A stretch of 64,000 nucleotides of DNA, from contig NZ_JAPJZH010000006.1 in assembly GCF_027889715.1 (NCBI RefSeq), positions 1 to 64,000 of the forward strand, in the 5' to 3' direction. Positions 1 to 7,397 of the stretch are shown in pieces. Within the stretch, counting starts at the first letter, position 1. Each line of letters starts with the position of its first letter. The notes beneath the pieces are model-generated. The model saw only the letters and a program-made list of their open reading frames with translations. It was not told where the DNA came from and made no database searches. Made by a program: the position numbers and the translations under genes. This DNA comes from Allohoeflea poritis (GTDB lineage Bacteria; Pseudomonadota; Alphaproteobacteria; Rhizobiales; Rhizobiaceae).

Positions 1-20
1 TCAGCGCCTTGACGAAGTAA
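1..20 (+). CDS. 3' end of an upstream NHLP-type precursor peptide gene (partial)
   Basis: The first 20 bases read in frame as the C-terminal residues SALTK followed by TAA. They are identical to the end of the complete precursor gene that stops at 407. The next 66 bases are also identical to the sequence after that stop. This shows at least one more precursor copy upstream, so the array has three or more members. Confidence 0.75.
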
Positions 21-86
21 TCTGTAACCGCATTCCAGAAATGGAGAAATACCATGTCCAAATTGAATATCAATCCGAGAGAAGCC
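1..86 (+). repeat. Direct repeat copy 1 spanning precursor end, spacer and next precursor start
   Basis: Bases 1-86 recur without a mismatch at 388-473, an offset of 387 bp. The repeat covers the last codons of one precursor gene, the 33-bp spacer with its GGAG ribosome-binding site, and the first eleven codons of the next gene. Such identity, next to divergent core regions, indicates recent tandem duplication or gene conversion of the precursor array. Confidence 0.9.
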
Positions 87-407
87 CACGCCGCACAGGC
101 GGACTTCCTCAAAAGAGTCTGGACCGACGATGCCTTTGCAGACCGTCTGCAGAGCGACCCGAAAGCCGTCTTTGCCGAAATGGGCAGCCAGGTCGGTGAC
201 GATGTCGAGATCCGGGTCGTGCGCGACACCGAAAAGGTCAAGCACTTGCACATCCCGGCAGCGCCCTGGGAGGGCGAAATCGCTGACGGCGACCTTCTTA
301 GTGCCCAGGGCGGCACATCAGGCCCCTTGTGCTACATCACCGTTGTCACCGTGCTCGCCACCATTGGTGCTGGTGCTTCGGCCGGTATCAGCGCCTTGAC
401 GAAGTAA
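54..407 (+). CDS. NHLP-leader RiPP precursor peptide 1
   Basis: A 117-residue precursor. Residues 1-87 resemble the nitrile-hydratase-alpha-like leader (NHLP) family: an acidic helical start, the segment FADRLQSDPKAVFAEMG, then a DDVEIRVVRDT strand. The leader ends in a double-glycine site (AQGG). The predicted 30-residue core after it is hydrophobic, with Thr1, Ser2, one Cys at core position 6, and further Ser/Thr at 9, 12, 16, 22, 26 and 29. One cysteine allows at most one (methyl)lanthionine. GGAG lies upstream of the ATG. The downstream LanM would act on this peptide and the C39-peptidase transporter would cleave at Gly-Gly. The product structure is not determined. Confidence 0.85.
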   Translation: MSKLNINPREAHAAQADFLKRVWTDDAFADRLQSDPKAVFAEMGSQVGDDVEIRVVRDTEKVKHLHIPAAPWEGEIADGDLLSAQGGTSGPLCYITVVTVLATIGAGASAGISALTK

Positions 408-473
408 TCTGTAACCGCATTCCAGAAATGGAGAAATACCATGTCCAAATTGAATATCAATCCGAGAGAAGCC
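388..473 (+). repeat. Direct repeat copy 2 (identical to 1-86)
   Basis: Perfect copy of bases 1-86. It defines the 387-bp unit of the precursor array and carries the ribosome-binding site and start of the second complete precursor gene. Confidence 0.9.
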
Positions 474-794
474 TCGGACGCACGTGTGGAACTGCTCAAC
501 AAGGTCTGGACCGACGATGCGTTCGCGGACCGTCTGCAGAGCGACCCGAAAGCCGTCTTTGCCGAGATGGGCGGACAGATCCCCGATGATGTCGAGATCC
601 GGGTTGTCCGCGACACCGAGAACGTGAAGCACGTTTACATTCCGGCAGCGCCGTCGGAAGGTGAAATCGCAGACACAGACCTCCTCGGCGCCCAGGGTGG
701 CACATCGTTCGTTTGTATTACGACCGCAACGTTGCCGCTCAGCTACGTCTTGTCGGGATCGGTATCTGCACTAACAGTACTCACGCCTAAGTGA
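441..794 (+). CDS. NHLP-leader RiPP precursor peptide 2
   Basis: A second 117-residue precursor with a leader closely similar to the first (identical first eleven residues, same FADRLQSDPKAVFAEMG block, same AQGG site). The 30-residue core differs strongly: Thr1, Ser2, Cys at core position 5, then a TTAT stretch and a Ser/Thr-rich hydrophobic tail ending in LTPK. Conserved leader with a variable core is typical of combinatorial precursor sets served by one synthetase. As in copy 1 only one Cys is available, against many dehydratable Ser/Thr. The gene is 33 bp after copy 1 with the same GGAG ribosome-binding site. Confidence 0.85.
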   Translation: MSKLNINPREASDARVELLNKVWTDDAFADRLQSDPKAVFAEMGGQIPDDVEIRVVRDTENVKHVYIPAAPSEGEIADTDLLGAQGGTSFVCITTATLPLSYVLSGSVSALTVLTPK

Positions 795-1453
795 ACGAAC
801 TGAGACGTGTTTTCAGGACATTCGTTGGAATGGCCTCCTATCGGAGGGTTTGGGCGCATCCGTCCCAATCTCTGTCTGCAGGCCACACCGCCAGCGCCGC
901 CGCCAGGCAGAGTTCATGGCGGCGGCATATCTGTGAGCGCATGCAATGTGCCCGCCAACCAATCAAACAATGATGGCCTCCACCAGCTTCGTGTCTTCTG
1001 CCGTAGTGTCGGCCCACCACTCGGCGAAAACTGCCTAATTCGGCGAAGCTGTCAGCGGCAGCCCGCCGGCGCAGCGGGTAACCATCACAAGGGCAGGCCA
1101 ACGATGTCCCAGGCCGAAACCGCCTCGCCCGACGGGTGGGGCAAATGATCCAACCCAATCACATCCAGGCTGCCTGAACGCCCGTGACAAATGGCAATAC
1201 CGCCGGCCCGCAGAGCCGGTGGTTTCACTGTGCGCAATGGCCTGTGGCAATGCGGCGCCGGAACAGCCCGGACGATAGCATTTCTTCTATCGGGTAGATC
1301 GGAACAAAAGATTGGTGCCACCTGCCTGCCCCACTTACATCCAGATTCATCCAGGGGACGCCAGCGTGCGGTAGACAACACCCCGCAGACACGACGGCGT
1401 CCACTAAAAAACACGCGGTTCACACCGCGACGCAATAACGCCGGAGACACGAA
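795..1453 (+). promoter_or_regulatory. 660-bp gap between precursors and lanM, with two hairpins
   Basis: No convincing gene is seen. CCTCC/GGAGG at 834-847 forms a short hairpin soon after the precursor stop. GCCGCCGCC at 896-904 pairs perfectly with GGCGGCGGC at 918-926 across a 13-base loop. Neither has a clear U-tract. They could be attenuators or processing signals making precursor mRNA more abundant than lanM mRNA. A GGAG ribosome-binding site precedes the lanM ATG. Confidence 0.35.
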
Positions 1454-4400
1454 ATGGCCAACCAAGCGAAAATGCCCGATCAGCTACAGGTTCTCGATAA
1501 TACGCCGCACGCTGAAGCGTTCAGCGATGAGGAATTGCTGGCTCTCGCCGCGCGCGCCAGCACACTCGACGAACGCCTGTCAGGCAATTATGTGCCGATC
1601 GCGCCGGATCAATCCGACGCCAGAGCGGACGCGTCTTTTAATGCCTGGAGTTCGTCGGCGTCCGGCGGCGACCCGGGGCTGTTGGACAAGATCTGCGCGC
1701 ATCGAGGACTTGATGCCGGTCGGATCAAACCCTTGTTCGGCGACGTTGCTCTGGCGCCGGCTCAACCACGGCCCGATTGGATCGATACCTTTGCATGGCT
1801 GTTTCCCGCCCTTCAGGCGGAACCTGCGCCACAGGACAGTGTCACGCCGGACGGTGAACCGCTGCAGCCTTTCGAGCAGCTGTTCTACCCGCTGGTCGCC
1901 GCAGCGCGACAACGGCGCGATGAGCAGGCCGACGACCGGTGGCTGTCGCTCTTCCATGAACAGGCGCTCCGCGATCTGGACCGCGCCCTGCTCAAGCCGT
2001 TGACTGATATTTGTGTGCGGGCATTAAACGACAGGTTCAGTCTGACACTTCACGCGGCCGAAGGCGGTCTCGGCCTCATGGCTTTTGCGGGCAACCATAC
2101 ATCGGCCAGCCTCGAGGAACGGGTCGCGGATTTCGCCGCGGACCTGCGAAAACAAGGACTCAAGGCCTTCTTTTCGGATCGTCCGGTGCTTGCCCGGCTG
2201 TTGTCGAGCGTCGTCGGGCAGTGGCAGTCGGTAACCCTGGAATTCATGGAGCGGCTGTATGGCGATCTGACCACGGAGATCGCCGCCATCAGCGGTGGAG
2301 CGGCGACTGACCGGGTCGCCCGCATCGGAGCGGGTCTTTCGGATCTGCACAATGGCGGCCGATCGGTTTACAAGGTCACATTCGAAAGCGGCCTTCGCAT
2401 CGGTTACAAGCCGAAGGATCTCAGCATCGATCTGGCCTGGGCCGATCTTTTGGACTGGCTTGACAGCAACCAGGCGCCGGCATCGGCCGGCAGGCCGAAG
2501 GCCCGAGCCTGCGACGGCTATGGCTGGGTCGAGTGGCTGTCGCCGAAAGACTGTGCGAGCCTTGACGAGGCACGACGCTTCTTCCACCGCTCCGGCGCGA
2601 CTCTGTGCCTTATCCGGATGCTGCAGGGTAACGATTTTCACTTCGAGAACGTAATCGCCTGCGGATCCGTACCGGTTCCGGTTGATCTGGAGACGATCAT
2701 GGTGGCGCGAACGAAGGACGTGCCGGTGATCGACGACTCGGAACGGGCCCTGCTGGACGCCTTCAAACGCCTTGACGACTCCGTCTATTCGACCGGCTAC
2801 CTGCCGGGTTGGATAGGCATTCCAGGCGGCGCAGCGGTTCTCATGGGCGGGCTCGATATCCATGAACCGCCGGCCACGGTGAAAGCCGCCAACGCCGCTG
2901 GAGAACAGGGCAAGTCGGGCAAGCCCGGCGCCGGCGGTTCGGATGCTCCGAGCAACGTGCCGAGCCTGGACGGCACACCCCTGCGGGTGAAGGATTTCGA
3001 GGGCGATTTGATTGCCGGCTACGAGGCGATGTTCGATTTCCTGTGTCGGCGCGGGGCCGACATCGCGGCGCCCGGCGGTCCCCTGGACAGCTTCGAGAAT
3101 GTGACGTTCCGGCCGGTGTTAAGGCCGACCCGGATCTACGCCATGCTGCAGCAGCGCGCACTGGGGCGCAACTCGGTCTGCGACGGCGCCGCCTGGAGCC
3201 AGAACTTCGATTTCCTCTACCGCTCGTCGCTGACGCAGGATGTCGTGCTGCCTATCGCTCAAGTCTGCGCCTATGAGCGCACCTCAATGTCGGAGTTCAA
3301 CATTCCCTTCTTTGAGGCACGCACCACGTCGAAGGATCTCATCTGTGGCGATGGTACCGTGGTCCGCGACTACTTCCGGGCGCCATGTCTCGACGAAGTG
3401 CGCCTGCGCCTGCGCTCTCCGGAGCGAGATCTTCTGCGTCGCGACCGCCTGATAATCGAGCAGGCGCTGAATGCCACCGCAACGGTCGCCAACGCCAGCG
3501 GACCGCAGATCGCGGCAGCGGACATTCCGTTGAGGTCGGCCTCGAAGGAACGACTGGTGGGCGCCGCGCTGGACCTTGCGGATTCTATCGAACAGGCGTC
3601 GATCTGCGCCGGCAAGGGTGTCACGTGGCTGGGCCTCGCACCGATTTCGTCGGATGAGCGAACGCTGCAGCTTCAGGCCCTTGGACCATCGCTCTTTACC
3701 GGAACCATGGGTATCTCCTTGTTCTATGCAGCGCTCTACCGCGCCACGGAAGATGACATCTACCGAACCCGTTCGCTTTCAACGATTGCCTCCTTGCTCG
3801 ACGCCGCTGCTGACGATCCGCACAGGCTGCAGGCGGCGATGCGCATCGCACCGCTCGGGCTCGACGGTGGTGTCGGCGGACTGATTTACGGTCTCGTGAA
3901 TCTCGCGACTTTGCTGGACGAACCACGACTGCTTGACACGGCCCTGACCTATGCCGGAAAGCTGACTGATGAGATCATCAAGGACAGCAAGGAATACGGG
4001 CTGTTCTCAGGAGTGGCCGGCGCGTTGATCGGCCTCGCGACCTTATACCGCCAGCACCCCCATGCGGCTATCGAAAGCCACATCCGAACCTGCGCTGACC
4101 TGATTGTGGCGCGCCGCACCAGCACCATGTTTGGCGGTCAGGCATGGCGGGACCGGACGTGGATGCTGCCGCAGGCGGGGCTGATGCACGGCGCAAGCGG
4201 GATTGCCCTGGCGCTCGGGCGGGCCGGGCAGCTTCTTGGCACATGCGCCTATAACGAGGCTGCGCGGCAGGGGCTCGATTACGAGCACGACCTGCTTGAA
4301 CGCTGCGGTGGCTGGCCGGACCTGCGAAATGTTGCCGACAAGGAGATGGTTTCCGACGCCCCGTGCGTTCCCGACTACGCCAACGGTGCGGCCGGGGTGG

Positions 4401-4795
4401 GCATGGCAAGGCTGGAGCTCGCAAAGATCGACGGATTGTCGGACGGCTGTGCGAGGGATGTGGAGCGGGCGGTACGAACCGTACGTGATGCACCGATAAC
4501 GCAAGTCGACGAACTGTTCTGCGGCAACATGGGCCGCGCCAGCTTTTTAATGGAAGCAGCACGGACGGCACAGGACAACGCTCTTCAGCGTGACGCCGAC
4601 GCCCTGGTCGCCAAGGTTCTGTCGATAGCCGAAGACAATGGCACCTTCCAGTGGCGCGCCGGAAAGGACGGCGACAATCCGTGCTTCTTCAATGGAGCTG
4701 CTGGCATTGGTTGGGCACTGCTGCGGCTCGCCGATCCGAGCCTTGTACCGAATGTGCTGGCCGTGACGGCCAGCGACAGAAGCCTCGCAACGTAA
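1454..4795 (+). CDS. lanM: LanM-type class II lanthipeptide synthetase with degenerate cyclase zinc site
   Basis: A 1113-residue bifunctional enzyme of LanM architecture. The N-terminal dehydratase domain (DUF4135) keeps its motifs: SDLHNGGRSV with Asp297 and His299, the YKPK lysine, NDFHFEN (Asp394, His396, Asn399), the VDLET motif (Asp411), and the later VLRPT arginine. It should phosphorylate and eliminate Ser/Thr of the NHLP cores. The C-terminal LanC-like domain keeps the MHGASG motif and the terminal NGAAGIG...LLRLADP motif. However, the WC(H/N)G zinc ligand site reads YANG (Ala976), and the C(H/C)G site reads FCG (Phe1022, Cys1023). Only one of the three usual zinc ligands is present; Cys971 is nearby but out of register. 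Cyclization may be lost or altered. The next gene follows after 32 bp. Confidence 0.85.
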   Translation: MANQAKMPDQLQVLDNTPHAEAFSDEELLALAARASTLDERLSGNYVPIAPDQSDARADASFNAWSSSASGGDPGLLDKICAHRGLDAGRIKPLFGDVALAPAQPRPDWIDTFAWLFPALQAEPAPQDSVTPDGEPLQPFEQLFYPLVAAARQRRDEQADDRWLSLFHEQALRDLDRALLKPLTDICVRALNDRFSLTLHAAEGGLGLMAFAGNHTSASLEERVADFAADLRKQGLKAFFSDRPVLARLLSSVVGQWQSVTLEFMERLYGDLTTEIAAISGGAATDRVARIGAGLSDLHNGGRSVYKVTFESGLRIGYKPKDLSIDLAWADLLDWLDSNQAPASAGRPKARACDGYGWVEWLSPKDCASLDEARRFFHRSGATLCLIRMLQGNDFHFENVIACGSVPVPVDLETIMVARTKDVPVIDDSERALLDAFKRLDDSVYSTGYLPGWIGIPGGAAVLMGGLDIHEPPATVKAANAAGEQGKSGKPGAGGSDAPSNVPSLDGTPLRVKDFEGDLIAGYEAMFDFLCRRGADIAAPGGPLDSFENVTFRPVLRPTRIYAMLQQRALGRNSVCDGAAWSQNFDFLYRSSLTQDVVLPIAQVCAYERTSMSEFNIPFFEARTTSKDLICGDGTVVRDYFRAPCLDEVRLRLRSPERDLLRRDRLIIEQALNATATVANASGPQIAAADIPLRSASKERLVGAALDLADSIEQASICAGKGVTWLGLAPISSDERTLQLQALGPSLFTGTMGISLFYAALYRATEDDIYRTRSLSTIASLLDAAADDPHRLQAAMRIAPLGLDGGVGGLIYGLVNLATLLDEPRLLDTALTYAGKLTDEIIKDSKEYGLFSGVAGALIGLATLYRQHPHAAIESHIRTCADLIVARRTSTMFGGQAWRDRTWMLPQAGLMHGASGIALALGRAGQLLGTCAYNEAARQGLDYEHDLLERCGGWPDLRNVADKEMVSDAPCVPDYANGAAGVGMARLELAKIDGLSDGCARDVERAVRTVRDAPITQVDELFCGNMGRASFLMEAARTAQDNALQRDADALVAKVLSIAEDNGTFQWRAGKDGDNPCFFNGAAGIGWALLRLADPSLVPNVLAVTASDRSLAT

Positions 4796-4827
4796 TCAGC
4801 AACGGCTTGATCAGAAAGGAAAGTCCA

Positions 4828-6003
4828 ATGAGACAGCTTTGCATCATCGGCCCAGACTACACCGGCGGCCAAATTGTGGAAGGCACCGAGAGTATCTTCG
4901 AGCTGGAGGGCGTTCCTCTACGCAACGCCATCATCGAAACCGAAGCACTCCGTTTTGATCCGGATGCGGCGGAGAATGCGGACAGGGTGTTTTTCAAGGT
5001 TCACGCCTTTTCCTGCAACTACCGCGACCGGGCCCTGGCGCTTCATATGGCGAAACCGCAACACCGAAAGAACTACTATGTGATCGGGTCGGAATTCGTC
5101 GGCGAGGTTCTGGCCACGGGCCGTCAGGTGACGGACTTGAAACCCGGTGACCGTGTCATCGGTGATGGCGCCTATCCCGACAGCGGTGTTCAGGGAGTGA
5201 TGCCCGGGCTGCCGACCAATCAGGGCTCGCGCGAACTGCAAATCATGCATCGGCGCAAGCTGATCCGGCTCCCCGAAGGCATCCCTGACCATATTGCAGC
5301 AGGTTTTACAATTGGAGGTCAGACGGCCTACAGCATGATCCGCCGCCTAAACCTTCAAGATGGCGACAAGGTGCTGGTGACCAGTGCAAAATCGAGCACC
5401 TCCCTGTTCGCCATCTGTGCATTGCAGAACCACCCGGTCGAGGTCTACGGCCTGTCCACGTCAGAATGCCATCGTGATGAACTTTTGGCGCTCGGCTTGC
5501 GCGAACTGATCGTCGTTGACCCCAGCCAGCGGGGATGGTCCGACAGCCCGGATCTCATGAAGCGCATCGGCGCATTCGGTGGCTTCAATGCGGTGATTGA
5601 CCCGTTCTCCGACGTCTATGTCCCGGAAATCACCAACCTGATGGCCATGGGCGGACGCTATACCACCTGCGGCATCGCCGACCAGCACTCCTCGCTGATT
5701 GGCCGGGACTCCGATATTGCACCCATCAACCCGACTAATCTCATGGCCGGTCTTATGATGAAGAACATCACGATCATCGGTAACTGCCTTGGGCAAACCG
5801 GCGATCTGCAGGCCGCCTTGGACGACTGCGCGGCGGGCCGGCTGCCCGTTCCGGTCCACTCCCGCATTGCGCCAAGCGACACGGGAGCATTCCTGACGGA
5901 CACCTATCTCAACAAGGACCGTTTCGGAAAAGTGATCTTCGAGTACGACCGCTCGCCCATGGTCTCCGCCGTTCAAGAAACGCGAACAATGGAGCCCGTG
6001 TAG
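4828..6003 (+). CDS. Medium-chain dehydrogenase/reductase, candidate LanJ-like dehydro-amino-acid reductase
   Basis: A 391-residue protein of the MDR (quinone oxidoreductase/alcohol dehydrogenase) superfamily: GroES-like N-terminal domain with FKVHAFSCNYRDRAL, then GSEFVGEV and the KPGDRV strand, then an NAD(P)-binding domain. The usual catalytic-zinc His of GHE is Ser here, so it is probably a zinc-independent reductase. An ATG with GAAAGGAAAG upstream at 4828 sets the start; the frame is open further upstream but that part overlaps lanM. LanJA enzymes (LtnJ type) of lanthipeptide clusters are MDR proteins that reduce dehydroalanine/dehydrobutyrine to D-Ala/D-Abu, so this role is a reasonable inference from location between lanM and the exporter. 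It could also act on an unrelated substrate. Confidence 0.7.
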   Translation: MRQLCIIGPDYTGGQIVEGTESIFELEGVPLRNAIIETEALRFDPDAAENADRVFFKVHAFSCNYRDRALALHMAKPQHRKNYYVIGSEFVGEVLATGRQVTDLKPGDRVIGDGAYPDSGVQGVMPGLPTNQGSRELQIMHRRKLIRLPEGIPDHIAAGFTIGGQTAYSMIRRLNLQDGDKVLVTSAKSSTSLFAICALQNHPVEVYGLSTSECHRDELLALGLRELIVVDPSQRGWSDSPDLMKRIGAFGGFNAVIDPFSDVYVPEITNLMAMGGRYTTCGIADQHSSLIGRDSDIAPINPTNLMAGLMMKNITIIGNCLGQTGDLQAALDDCAAGRLPVPVHSRIAPSDTGAFLTDTYLNKDRFGKVIFEYDRSPMVSAVQETRTMEPV

Positions 6004-6155
6004 AGGTCGAGAGGTCTGGTCCGGCGTCGGCAAGCCCGGGTGGTCGGTTTCAGCCGCAATGCGCAGACGCCGAGCCATCTCCCATCCTGGTCGGCCCGGT
6101 GAACAGTGTGACGTCAGAATTCGGCCGCCCGTGCGCCACCACAGTGGAGTGAACA

Positions 6156-7397
6156 ATGTTGTATCGCCCTGAAGCACTCAAAAGGCTTTCATCGCCCGAG
6201 GAACTGAGAGAAGCCATCAAAGTCACGTCTCCCATGACATGGCTGCTTGTTGTGGTGCTGTTCTTCGGGTTTGGTGTCGTTCTTGCCTGGAGCGTTATGG
6301 GCACCATCCACACAAGCGTGCGCGGGCCGGCATTCATTATTTACGAGGACACCGAACTCACAGAGGTAGTGGCGGAGGGCAGCGGCACACTTGCCCGGCT
6401 CAATGTGCAGCAGGGCGACGTGGTCGCCGCCGGCGACGTCGTGGGCATCGTTTCGAACCCGGGACTGGCTGGTCGCCTGGAGGAGGCCCGGCGCCTCGCC
6501 GATGAAGCTCACAACGCGATCGACGACAACCTGACAACGAAAAGGACCGAGCTTGCCGAATATGACCGGCTGCAACGATTGCGCCGGACGGCGTTGGAAA
6601 GCCGCCTCGCCCAGGCAACCGAAATGGCCGAAGCCTATGAAAAGCGCCTGGCTGGCCAGGAGGAACTCCTGGAGCGCGGATATACGGTCGTCGCCAGGGT
6701 CGACGAGATCAGAACCGAGTACTTTCAGTCACAACAGGAAATGGAGGCTGTCCGGAACGAAATCGCTCAACTTTCGCTGGAGCGCGAAGAAAGGGTTACA
6801 CAGTGGAACCAAAAAATCCTGGAGTTGGAGACTCGGCACTCCGAACGGCTTGCAAATGTTCATGAACTTGAAGATGAGCTTGAGCGGACCGGGACAATCC
6901 GAACTCCTGTCTCGGGCGAAGTGTCCACGATCATCGCAATCGAAGGCACGTACCTGAACGCCGGCAATCCGGTTCTGACGGTCATCATGCCCAGCGCGCA
7001 CCTGGACACCCTGGCTTTCCTCAACGCAACGGATGCAAAACTGGTTGAACCGGGGATGCCAGTATGGATTTCACCTGCGACGTTCAAGCAGGAGGAGTAT
7101 GGCACGATCATCGGCTCGGTGACCGAAGTCTCACGGTTTCCGATGTCGGCGGAAGCTTTGTTCGCAACCCTGCGGAACCGTGAGCTGGTTGACCAGTTCA
7201 TGCAAGGGGGTGCGCCTCTTCTTGCGCATGTGGCAATGAAGCGCACGCCGGATGGAAAGCTCGTCTGGACCTCGGATAAGCCGACACCGGCTGCCGTTAC
7301 AGCGGGAACGCTGGCCAGCGTGTCTGTGGTCGTCCGTGAGCAGTCACCGATCACCCTCGTACTGCCAACCCTCAAACGGTGGAGCGGTTTACAATGA
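6156..7397 (+). CDS. NHLM-type secretion protein, HlyD-family membrane fusion protein
   Basis: A 413-residue adaptor. One membrane segment lies near residues 27-50 (WLLVVVLFFGFGVVLAW). It is followed by a biotinyl-lipoyl-like half (VVAEGSGTLARLNVQQGDVVAAGDVVG), a long coiled-coil region rich in Glu/Arg/Gln at about residues 110-240, and a beta-barrel region. This matches HlyD-like proteins of NHLM bacteriocin export systems that link the inner-membrane ABC exporter to the periplasm. Its stop codon overlaps the start of the next gene by ATGA, indicating translational coupling. About 150 bp without a gene separate it from the upstream reductase. Confidence 0.85.
   Translation: MLYRPEALKRLSSPEELREAIKVTSPMTWLLVVVLFFGFGVVLAWSVMGTIHTSVRGPAFIIYEDTELTEVVAEGSGTLARLNVQQGDVVAAGDVVGIVSNPGLAGRLEEARRLADEAHNAIDDNLTTKRTELAEYDRLQRLRRTALESRLAQATEMAEAYEKRLAGQEELLERGYTVVARVDEIRTEYFQSQQEMEAVRNEIAQLSLEREERVTQWNQKILELETRHSERLANVHELEDELERTGTIRTPVSGEVSTIIAIEGTYLNAGNPVLTVIMPSAHLDTLAFLNATDAKLVEPGMPVWISPATFKQEEYGTIIGSVTEVSRFPMSAEALFATLRNRELVDQFMQGGAPLLAHVAMKRTPDGKLVWTSDKPTPAAVTAGTLASVSVVVREQSPITLVLPTLKRWSGLQ

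Noticed and set aside
4651-4827. Upstream extension of the MDR reductase
   Set aside because: It would lie wholly inside or across the lanM end; ATG at 4828 with a good ribosome-binding site begins the GroES-like domain.
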